64,000 nucleotides of DNA. Origin: Dama dama (taxonomy: Eukaryota > Chordata > Mammalia > Artiodactyla > Cervidae). The position numbers and the translations under genes are program-made. Positions 22,601 through 34,600 of this stretch are shown here, piece by piece (within the stretch, counting starts at the first letter, position 1; the number at the start of each line of letters is the position of its first letter). The notes under the pieces are model-generated. The model was not told the origin of the DNA. It ran no database searches and worked only from the letters and a program-made list of their open reading frames with translations. The stretch is taken from the NCBI RefSeq assembly GCF_033118175.1, contig NC_083694.1:38339608-38403607 (forward strand), read 5' to 3'.

Positions 22601-25600
22601 TATTCTCAATAATTTTTTCAACTAGGAGCCACACATTGTCCTTTTTTTCTCGGGCCCAACAAGTGGTGTGACTGGTCCTCATGATAGCCATACCTCCTGG
22701 GCTGTCAACTTTACTCCTCCCAAGGTCAGTGCCCATATCACATGTGAGGCAAGATGATTTCATTCATTCACTCACATATTCACCAGGTGCGGGGGAGTAC
22801 TCGGTGAACCTACATTGTAGAGTGTGCATTGGGGGAGGGGGACAGACAAAGCAAGCAAGCAAATAACTATTAAACTTTCAGATAGTGACAAAATGCTGGA
22901 AAACAGGATGATGCGAGAGAGAGGGATTTAGCTATTAAGTCCATGGAATTCTCCAGACAGCCATTCCCTTCTCTAGGGGATCTTCCCAAAACAGGGATCA
23001 AACCCAGGTTTCCCACATTGCAGGTGGATTCTTTACCAGCTGAGCCACCAGGGAAGCCCAAATATTAATTTCAGTAAAAGAGAAGCTAGAATGGGCTCTG
23101 GCATTATGAGCTGGGTACTTGGGGTGCTTTTGAAAGATCTACAGTCATTTTAGGTTCTCCCAGCTTCTTAAAGGACTTGAGTTAGTGGGGTCCATGTAGA
23201 GGAGCCAGTGTGTGGGCTCCTTCGGCCCCGCGGACTGTTTACCAGTATGTCCCCACAGCCCCAGCTTCTCACAATGAAGCCTGGGAGCAGGGAGGGTTGG
23301 CCCCGATTTCTCTGAGCAGTTCTACCTTCTCAACAGGCCAGGCCCCTGCACCTGAGGGTTCTCACCAGCCCCGGCAGCCTGGTGAGGGTTTCTTGCACTT
23401 TTGACCTTCCGCACTCTAGCAGAGGGAGGCCGGTTTCAACCCTCCCCACTTCCCCAGTGGGATTTGGTGAAGCCCAGAGATGCCAAGTGACTCATTCCCA
23501 AGTCACACAGCAAAATCAACTCCAGAACAGCCTACTGGCCTTCCTGGCCCCAGCCAGGCGGATTTCCATTCCCAAGGGCAGTTCAGAGCCAGGGACGGGT
23601 TGGGGTTGCCAACGGTAGGCAGTCCAGGGCTGCTCTGGGGGAGCTCTCTGGAAGAAAGGGTGGCCCCCTGCCCTGTGGAGTGAGGGAGCAGCTGGTGGGC
23701 AGCCAGGGGACACTTAGGCATCGGCTTCCACCTGGAAAAGGGGCCTCCAGCGCCCCCGCCTCACGGAAAAGGAATGAGCTTCCCAGAGAGCCGAGTGCAA
23801 AGGCAGGCACTTCCCCACCTGTTGGGCACAAAAGCCCAAAGTTCACCCCACCCCACCCAGGCCCAGCTCTCAGGTCTGGAAGCCCCCTGGGAAGGCAGGC
23901 GATGGGGTGCCTCGCGGAGAGCTGACCCCCAGATAAGTGGAAGCTGCCAGGCCCCAGGCATGCTCCGGAGGAGGGAGGCCGCGCTCCAGCTGGGCCGGTG
24001 CCTGCCGGGGGGCGGCGGAGGAGGCGGCGGGAAGGTTCAAGCCGCGGCCAGCAGACTGGCTGCGTGTTGCAATGTCTGGTGGCGTTTGCAGCATCCTGTC
24101 CATGTGTGCAGCTGGGGGAACCTCGGGCCGGCGCGGAGGAGCGTGTGTGGCTCGCAGGCCGCGCGGCCCGGAGGCTGCTGGCACCTTGCATCTCATTTAC
24201 AGCTCCGGGTTCAGCCGCAGGTCAGCGGCGCGGGTGACATCACGGCGTTTGTTTACCGCTCCGCCGGAGGGAGGAAGCGCGGGCGGTCCCGGGAGCGGGA
24301 GGGGACCCTTTCCCTACCCCGCCCCCACCGCGTGCGACCCCAACCTGGCCCCTCCCCCTCCGCCCAGGTCGCGTCCGCGTCCCGACCCCCACCCGCGCCC
24401 TCCCCAATCCACGCCGCGACCCCAACACCACTTTCTTCCCCACTGTCCCCTGCCCCTGCGCTTTCTGTATCCCCAATCCCATCCCAACGCGACGTCCCTT
24501 CTAACCCTCCCCGAGCCCCCACCTGCGAAGCCCCTCCCCACCCCGGCACCTCCGGGACGCAGCCCTGCCCCACACCCTCCCCAACTACCTCCCAGCCCCT
24601 TCCCTTCCCCTTTCCACCCCTTCCCCATCCGCCTGCTGGGAGCCCAGCCCGATCCCCACTTCGGAGGACTCCAGCCCAGCGCCACCCACCCCCTCGCGGG
24701 ACCCCCGCGGACCCCACCCTCCGCCCGGCCCAGGGCCCACTTTCAGAAGGACTTCCTGGAGCCTCCTGCCAGATTCGTTGAGGTTTCCCCTCGGCGGCTC
24801 CTCCTGCCACCCCCTCACTCCATCATGTGAGCACGGACCGCCTCCCTGCGCGCGGAGCGGGCTGGGGTGGCCTGCCACTTTGTTATTGGAAACTGGCGTG
24901 TTTACCCGGGCAAGCTAGGTGGGTAGCTGGCCTGCGTGGCCCGCCCCAGGCGCCCTCTTCCTGAGGAGCCTGGCCACCTGGAACTGTTTCCTCCGTCACC
25001 GCCCCCTCCACCCCCTGCTTAAGCTGGGTGTTTTGGAAGCGGAAGGAACCTGGGGATCTTTCTCTTCCTCCTGTGAACCTGGGACTTGCCAAAGCCGGCC
25101 TTCCCAGGAGAGGGAGGCTTGGGGCCTCAATTCATGGCAACCCTGCTCTTCCATTTTTCAGGTCAAACCTTTTGGGGTCCTCTGGGCACCCCTCTTCTCT
25201 TGGCAGCCCAAACCTGCAGTCTTGCCGAATCCTCCTCCATCACCTTCACCCAGGCACACCGCCCCCCCCCCCCCGCCCCGCGGCTCCTCCCCACCCCTCC
25301 CCGTTCCCCTCCATCCATCTCCTGGCTGTGGTCACAGCCCTGGTCACTGCCCCAGCTTCGTGTCTCCCACTAAGCTCTTCCACTTGGCCTCCTTGCTGTC
25401 CCTTGAACACACCAAGCTTATTCCTACCCCAGGGCCTTTGTACTGGCTCTTCCCTCTGCCTGGAATGCTCCTTCCCCAAATATCTGCATGGCCTCCTCTT
25501 CACTTCCCTTAAGTGTCTGCCCAGATGTTAGCTTATCAGATAAGCTCTCCCTGTCCCCATGCGTGCATGCATGCTAGGTTTGTTTCAGCTGTGTCCGACT

Positions 25601-28600
25601 GTTTTGAGACCCTATGGACTGTAGCCTGCCAGACTCCTCTGTCCATGGGATAATCTGGGCAAGTATATGGGAATGGGTTGCCATGTATCTTCCATACCTA
25701 GGAATCAAACCCATGTCTCTTACGTCTCCTGCATTGGCAGGCAGGTTCTTTACCACTGAGCCACCTAGGAAGCCCCTCCCTGTCCCCATCCCTGGCTAAA
25801 TACCACTCCCGCTGCATGATCATTCTATCCAGCCCCCCTCTACAAAGCTTTCTGTTCCTTTCCTTCACTTTTGGCCACCTTTATATATTGTATGGCCAAT
25901 TGCTGATTGTCTCTTGGTCCCTTTGTTCCCCATACACACCTGAAAGCAAACCCCAGGAGAGTGGGATGAATTTCTTTCCTACTGTACCCTGGAGCCTCCA
26001 ACAGTGCCTGGCATCCAGTAACTACACCTCGAATGAGTGAAAGAACAAATGAGTGAATGAGGCAGGACGAGGAGTAGTGAAAGAGCTTGGCTTCGGAGTT
26101 CAGGCTCAAGTGTTGCCTTGAAACTTCTGGAGGCACAGCCTGCAAGGGTTACTCAGCCTGCCTGAGCACTGAAAGTATGGCCCCATTGCTCAGGATGGTA
26201 ATACTGAAGACATACACTGGGTTGGAGCTGCTGCTGCTAAGTCCCTTCAGTACTGTCCGACCCTGTGCGATTCCATAGACAGTCCACCAGGCTCCTCTGT
26301 CCCTGGGATTCTCCAGGCAAGAATACTGGAGTGGGTTGCCGTTTCCTTCTCCAGCTGGGTTGGAGAGTGGTCTGCAAATGCTGCCCCTCTTCTCCCCTTC
26401 TTGGCAGCACCCCCAAGGTCACCTGGCGTTCACCATCAGGAAGTCCAAGTGGAGGAACTGGGACAATGGTCATGGGGCTTCCGCCAGTGACTCTGGCCTG
26501 AGTTTCCCCACCCCCTCTGAGTTTTGCCACGTGTGGGCTGAGGACAGACAGTGGGGAGGCACAGCCCCTGGTTTTCTGGCTGGAAGTGAGAGGTATTCAG
26601 CTTTCCCATAGAGTCAGTCTTGGAGATGGTTTCCCTGGAGGATTTTCCCAGTGGTCTCAGAACCAGAAAGGTTCACAAGAATCACACTCAGGGATGAGAT
26701 GGGACTTAACTGAGTTGTCACACTTGGTTTCTGAGCTGTGGCTCTTGGCAGGTGGCCGTGCTAGGTTTTGACGAGGGCGCCCTCTGTCCTCAGAGACATG
26801 AGGCATTCAGCATGGAGGCATTCATCATGTGTCTCAGGGACTGAGAAAGAAGAGATCTGGGAAGCTAAAAAAGCGGGGACATACAGAAGGGATATTTATA
26901 GCAGCTTTATTCCTAATTGACAAACCTTGCAACCAAGAAGTCCTTCAGTAGGTGAATGAGTAAATAAACTGTGGAGCCTTCAGACAGTGGCATATTATTC
27001 AGTGCTCAAAAGAAAGGAACCATCAAAAGGAAATAAATCATCAAGCTGTGAAAAGACATGGAGGAACCACAAGTACATATTACTAAGTGAAAGAGGCCAG
27101 TCTGAAAGGGCTACATCCTAGATGATTCCAACTAAAGCCCATTCTGGAAAAGGCCAAACTATAGAAACAGTAAAAAGATCAGTGTTGCCAGGGGTTGGGG
27201 GAAAGAACGGAAACCCTGGAGGATTTTTAGGGCAGTGAAGCTACACTCTGATACTACAGTGGTGGATACATGCCATTATATGTTTGCCAAAACTCAGGAG
27301 ATACAATAGCAAGAGTGAACCTTAATGTAAACTATGGTCTTTGGGTGATAATAATGTGTCAGTGTGGGTTCAACTGTAATACAGGTACCCTTCCGGTGAG
27401 TAATGTTGATGGTGGAGGAGGCTGTCCATATGTGCAGGCAGGAGTGTGTAGGAAATCTCAAGACTCTTAAAAATAAAGACTATTAATAAAAAACTATTTT
27501 TAAAAAGCAAAGGTAGTGTTGGGGAGCGAGTCTTTGGGGGTCAGGAGGACTTTACATGAAGATCCCTCATGTAGAGATGTTTGAGCAGAATCTGTAAGAG
27601 GAGAGGGCGTGAGAAGAGGGCTACTTGGGCAAAGAAGACAGAACAGCTGGTACAAAGGCCCTGGGGTAGAAGCGGGCTGGGTGGTCATGCAGGCAAGGAG
27701 ACCCACGTGGTAGAGACCAGTCAGCCCCGAGAGGGGGAGAGGTGGGGGCACGTCAGAGCAGGAGAGACTTGTGGTCACTTTAGATTTCACTACAGTGAAA
27801 CTAGTGAACTAGTGCTCTATAGTGAACACTGTAGATTTCACCCTGGGTGAGACGGGGAGCCCCTGGGAGCTGTGAGCAGAGTGACAGGGTCTGACAGTTC
27901 TGGAAGGATATCTCTCCACCTGCTGTATGGAGAAGAGACTGAGGCAGGGGTGGGGGCACTGGGGCAAAGGTCAAAGCTGGGAGACCTCTGTGGGCCATGG
28001 CTGTGGTCCAGGTGAGGGATGATGGGGCTCGGCCCAGAGTGGCAGCAGTGGAGGAGGCGACAGAAGCAAGGCTGCTCCCAACCACCAGCCCTGGGCACCA
28101 TGCTCAGCAGAGAAGCTCCCGTCCCCCTCTGTGCTCCCATCTCAGCCTCTAAAGACCTCCAGTGTCCATACAGCGGGGTGAACATCATCACTGTCATCAT
28201 TCAGCAAGTGCTTGGTCAGCAAGTCCAGTCACTGTGCCAGGACAGGGCCGCATCTTTCCTTCTTTCCCCACTGTCCAGTCCTCGCCCCTTGGATATGCTC
28301 GGTGACATCTGGGCAGTGAATGGACCCATCCTTTTAGGGGGTCCCTTTGCTCCTGCAGGTGAAGGACAGAGGTGGAGGGCTCAGGATGGGGCATCAGACC
28401 CTGCAGGTTGGAGTTCTAGCTCAGCTTCCTACCAGCTGAATAACTTTGGGTATATCGAACAGCTGGAATTGTAACTCTGTGCCTCGGTTTTCTCCTGGAC
28501 GAAATGGGTACAATACCTCCTCCCCCAGAGCTCTCAGAGGACAAGATGAGAGACCCCGACAGGTGTTGAGCTTGGCGCAAGCCCTCATGGTCGTCCCTGT

Positions 28601-31600
28601 GCCTCCCAAGGGACCCGTTCCAGGCTGGACAGCGGCCGGGAGGAAGTTTCTGCCGGGCTCCAGGCTGTGGTCAGCAACTTGTGGGAGGAGGACACCGCTG
28701 GGCGATCTAATTTGAGGAGCTTCAAAACAATCCTCTCCAACAGCTGAGCCAGCAGTAGCCAGAACATTCTCGGCAGGCCCGGGCAGGGGACGAGCCTGTG
28801 CGATCCGACCACGCGCAGCTCCGTGGGAGGCCTGCTCAGGGAGCGAGAGGGGAAGGCAGGCTCTGGCCTAAGTCCCTAAGAGAGGCCCAGTGGTGACCTG
28901 CCAAGGTCATGGGTCAACAGTGGGACACAGGTAGTGAACCCCAGGCCTCTTAAAGAGCAGGGTGCGGACAGGGCTTGGAGAGTCTGGAAACAGGGCTCCC
29001 AGGGGGAACGACAGAAAAAAGAAAGTCCAGAAACCGGGACTTTCCTGATGGTCCAGTGGTTAAGACTCCTCTCTTAGAATACAGGGGGCACGAGTTTGAT
29101 CTCTGATCGGGGAAGTTCCGCATGCCTCGGGGTGTGACCAAAAATAGATTACTTAATTAATTTGAGATCCAGGAAGGAGACACCTGGAAGCAGTACCCAA
29201 ACTCTGTTGTCAATTCTAAAGGGTTGCCTTTTGGAAGAAGAAAGGCTGCTGGCTTGCTGGGGAAGCAGGAGTGGCAGGCTGGCAGTCCCAGTAGGGGAGA
29301 GCTAGAGGCTTCCAACCTGGGTTCATTCCTAGTTAAAAAAAAAAAAAAAAATGCCCATCCTGGAAGCAAAAGGCTATAATCCAGAGTGGTACCATTCGAA
29401 CTCTATTCTTTTTAGCCACAGAATCTTTGTGGAAATGGCTATTATGGGAGCCTAATGAAAGTGCCACTGCTCTGCAGGGTGGAGGATGGGTGGGTGGGTT
29501 GGAACTCTGTCTGTCAAGCTCCCCACCCATCAGCAACCCCTGAAGCTCCTTACTAGAACCCCCAGGGTCCCTAGAGCTCAGCTTGAAAATCTCTCCTCTC
29601 AAGAAATCCTCCTAACAGGTGCCCCGCGGCCTGCTTTGCAGCTGGATACTTTTGATGCTGGTCTTCTCCTTCCTAGGCCTTGGTCAGGGGTGTGGACTCA
29701 GGAGGGTCCTCTAAGTCTGGTAGAAGGATGGAACGGGCAGTCTCTAAGATTTGGGGATTCAGCCCCAGTCAAGGCTGTGTCCACAGGTGAGGCAAAGAAG
29801 CCCCAATTGGAGTCTTGGCATCCACCACTATTAGATTGCAAAATTTGGACTTAAATTGAAGAACATAGGGAAAACCACTAGACCATTCAGGTATGACTTA
29901 AATCAAATCCCTTATGATTATACAGTGGAAGTGACAGATTCAAGGGATTAGATCTGATAGACAGAGTGCCTGAAGAACTATGGACAGAGGTTTGTAACAT
30001 TGTACAGGAGTCGGTGATCAAAACCATCCCCAAGAAAAAGAAAGGCAAAAGGCAAAATGGTTGTCTGAGGAGGCCTTACAAATAGCTCAGAAAAGAAGAG
30101 AGGCTAAAGGCAAAGGAGAAAAGGAAAGATATACCCATCTAAATGCAGAGCTCCAGAGAATAGCAAGGAGAGATAAGAAAGCCTTTTTAAGTGAACAATG
30201 CAAAGAAATAGAGGAAAACAATAGAATGGGAGAGACTAGAGATCTCTTTAAGAAAATTGGAGATACCAAGGGAACTTTTCATGCAAAGATAGGCACATTA
30301 AAGGACAAAAATGGTATGGACCTAACAGAAGCAGAAGATATTAAGAAGAGGTGGCAAGAATACACAGAACTATAAACAAAAGATCTTCATGACCCAGATA
30401 ACCACGATGGTGTGATCACTCACCTAGAGCCAGACATCCTGGAGTGCAAAGTCAACTGACTACGCCAAAGCCTTTGACTGTGTGGATCACAGCAAACTGT
30501 GGAAAATTATTAAAGAGATGGAAATACCAGACCACCATACCTGCCTCCTGCCAAACCTGTATGCAGGTCCAGAAACAACATTTAGAACCATACATGGAAC
30601 AATGGACTGGTTTCAAATTGGGAAAGGAGTATGTCAAGGCTGTATATTGTCACCCTGCTTATTTAACTTATATGCAGAGTACACCATGCAAGATGCCAGG
30701 CTGGATGAAGCACAAGCTGGAATCAAGTTTGTAGGAAGAAATATCAACAATCTCAGATATGCAGATGACACCACCCTTATGGCAGAAAGTGAAGAGGAAT
30801 TAACGAGCCTATTGATGAAGGTAATAGAGGAGAGTGAAAAGGCTGGCTTAAAATGCAACATTCAAAAAACTAAGATCATGGCATCCAGTCCCAGCCCCTC
30901 TATTGCTTCTCAATAGACATGAGTTTGCACAATCTCTGGGAGATGGTGAAGGATAGGAAAGCCTGGTGTGCTGTAGTCCATGGGGTCGCAGTCTGAGATG
31001 ACTGAACAACTGAACAGCAATAACAAAGGCATCCATCACCTTCATGACTCCAGTTTTTGGAGGATGTGTTGCTCATGTACTGAGTTGTGTCCAACTCTTT
31101 GCAGCCCCTGGACTGTAGTCCGCCAGGCTCCTCCACCCGTGGAATTTTCCAGGCAAGAATACTGGAGAAAGTGCCATTCCATTCTCCAGGGGATCTTCCC
31201 CACCCAGGGATTGAACCTGGGTGTCCTCCACTGCAGGCAGAGTCTTTACCATCTGAGTCACCAGGGAAGACCTTTGTGAAGGATAAAGGAGACTTCTGAG
31301 AGCAAGGAGGATCTATTTCTGCTCCTGGGTTAATAATAATAGTAGTGGTAATAATAAGAAGAAAGGAGAAGGGGGCACAGAGGATGAGATGGTTCGATAG
31401 CATCACTGACTCATTGGATAGGAATCTGAACAAACTCTGGGGGATCATGGAGGACAGGGGAGCCTAGTGTGCTGCAGTCCATGGCATCAAGAGTCAGACA
31501 CGATTTAGTGACTGAACAATAACAATGATAAAAATAATAGCCAGCATTTATCATGTCCTTCCATCATCCTCCCAACCACCTTTCCAAGTGGATGCTTTAC

Positions 31601-34600
31601 AACCTTAATTTACAGAGGAGTTAAGTGGGTTTTTCAGGTTTGTGTAGGTGGTAGATCAGACAATTGAACCCAGGCTGTCTTGTTCCTGAGCCCATATTCT
31701 AGGCTTCTCTACTGAAGAAAGAGGTCTCAGAACTTCCTTGGTGGTCCAGTGGTTAGGACTTTGCACTTCCATGGCAGGGGCACGGGTTTGAGCCCTGGTT
31801 GGGAACTAAGATCTTGCATGCCATGTGGCCAAAAAATAAATAAATAAAATAAAATTTTAAAATTAAAAAAAAAAAAGAGGTCTATTTTTGGAAATAGGGA
31901 TGTGAAAGAGCAGAAAACTCAGAATGTAACTTGCTCTATATACGTACCTACTGGGAGTGTGTGTCAAGTATGACCTGCCGGCTGGCAGGCACGTCCACTC
32001 AGCCCCTCCTTGCTGACGCCCTGCTCTGCATCACACACTTGGTTTTGCTGCTCGCTTCTCATTTGGCCACAGGGTGGGTTTTTGTTCACATCTTCCTGCT
32101 GGAAGTGCTGAGTTTGGAGGAGAGCTGTGTACTCTTCACATTGTGACCTTCCCACCCCTACCCACCCTGCCACACTTTGGGGTCTCCAATGGGTCTTTTC
32201 TTTCCTTCTGAGAAGCCAGCTCAGCACTGCTTTGCTCCAAATCCCGGAGCCCATGGGACACGAGCAGGTCTGCCAAAGACCTGCCCATAGACTTGGATCT
32301 TTCCGGGGCTGCCAATTATAAACAGATGCTCCTCCTGGGAGCCACACGGAGACCACCCAGCTCACGTCCCTGGTGGGACCATGCGCCCCAGCTGAACTCC
32401 AGCTATGAATGCCAAGGCCAGGCATTCCTGTGAGCCCTGGGTGGAGGAGAGGCACTCACTGTTCTATGGTCAGCAGATTTTTCTCGAGCCCTCCTGGGGC
32501 CAGTGTCACGTGACAGCATTTGGTTTTTACTCTGTACCTGGCCCATGCTGGATGCTGACTAAGGACTTCCCAGAGGACTTCTCAAGCTCATAGGGGAGGC
32601 AGGGTATTCATAAATAGGCCCAGCACACTCACATCTGTGTGCTTTGCTGTTGTTCAGTTGCTAAGTTTTGTCTGACTTTTTGCAACCCCATGGACTGCGG
32701 CATGCCAGGCTTCCCTGTCCTTCACTATCTCCTGGACTTTTTTTTCAGATTCATGTCCGTTGAGTCAGTGAGTCTGTCTAACCATCTCATCCTCTGTTGC
32801 CCCCTTCTCCTCCTGCCCTCAATCTTTCCCAACATCAGAGTCTTTTCCAATGAGCTGGCTCTTCGCATCAGGTGGCCAAAGTATTGGAGCTTTAGCATCA
32901 GGCCTTCCAATGAATATTCAGGGTTGATTTCCTTTAGGATTGACTGGTTTGATCTCCTTACTTTCCAAGTGACTCGCAAGAGTCTTCTCCAGCACCACAG
33001 TTTGAAAACATCAATTCTTCAGCATTCAGCTTTCTTTATGGTCCAACTCTCACATCTGTACAGGGTCAGTGTTGGTGCTCAGGAACATGAGTTCTGAGTC
33101 ACCTATGCCACTGTTTATAAGTAGTATAACCTTGGGCAAGTCATTTTACCTGTCTGCACTTCACCTGTGGAAGGGGGGAGAGATCCTACCTACAGGTGGG
33201 ATTGTGTGAATGAAAGGAGAAAACATTTGGATGTACTCAGCACAGTATCTGGCTCATGAAAAATGCTCAGTGGATGTTAGCCAGTGTATAGTGGTGTTGT
33301 TATTGTTGCAGGGACGATGGAAAGAGAGCCAGGGAAGCTTCAGATTTGAGGGGCCATTCAAGCAGGGTTCTGCAGGATGAATAGGATTTCCCAAGTGGCC
33401 TTGGCATTTAAAACAGTCTGTGCTGCATACTAGTAGGGTCTCAGGGAACCCAGGATAGGTGAGATTTAGTTCCTGCCCTCCAAGAGATCATACACAGATG
33501 TGAAATGGTAAGACAGCACACAGTGCAGAATGAGTGAGTGTAAGGTGTTCGCTGTAGCCTTACGCATTCACTCGCAATGGGGAGAAGAGACATGCAAATA
33601 GTCACCTCACACTGGATGGGAGCCCGGAAGAGGTTGGACAAGCTGTGCTGAGTCACTTGTGTGAAATGGCCTGTTCTGGAAATGATGTATGGGAAAGCTG
33701 TTATTCTGTCCTCCTTTTTTGAAGATCATAAATAATGATGTTTGTCTTCTAGAGGCATTAGATAGGCAAGCACAAAGAAATAAACCTAAGGTCCTACCCA
33801 AGACCACCTCTGTTCCTATGTAGCCTGGTGATGTCCATCAACTTGTTATGTTTTTAGAGATGAGATTATCTTGTGTGGGCAATTCTGTACCCTTTTATCC
33901 TGACCATTTTTCCATGGTGTGAACTCTCTTCATTCTAATGGCTGCAGAAGACAGTGTCTCAAGGGATAGTGCTGTGACTTTCTCAGCTCTTCTCCATGGG
34001 AAATAGAAAATGTGCTGAACATTCAGTGGCTGCCAGTTTCTGCATGCTTAATCCCCACGGGACCACATGAAGAGAAGAAATAGCTTTTCTCCTACTGGGA
34101 CAGGGAATGGCGGTGAACAACCTCAGCTCAAGTCCCATCTCTGTCCTGTTGGTTGCTGTGTGACCTCAGACCACTTGCTTAGCCTCTCTGAGTTGCAATT
34201 TCATTAGATATACAATGGGCATAATACGGTGACCTCAGAAATGCCCCAATTTCTCTTTTATTTTTTTAAATGTAAATATATAGTCATCTTTATTATAATT
34301 CATGAATACATTAGAAACTGACATGGATCTCTTGGGGTTTTTTTTTTTTTTTTTGGTTATACTGGGTCTTTGTTGCTGCATGGGCTTTTCTCAAGTTGAA
34401 GGGAGCAGGGGCTACACTCTAGTTGTGATGCTCTGGCTTCTCGTTGTAGTGGCTTCTCTTGTTGCAGAACACCAGCTCTAGGACATGTGGATCAGTAGTT
34501 GTGGCACACAGACTTAGTTGCCCTGTGGCATGTGGAGTCTTCTCAGACCAGGGTTTGAACCCATCATCCCCTCTACTAGCATCTGGATTCTTAACCACTG

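Noticed and set aside
23583..24191. Minus-strand 202-codon frame
   Set aside because: Shadow of the same GC-rich region; no domain.
23774..24830. Two overlapping + strand open frames of 335 and 297 codons
   Set aside because: They lie in C-rich DNA where stop codons are rare, are open in different frames at once, read as Pro/Ser/Arg-rich low-complexity text and match no known family.
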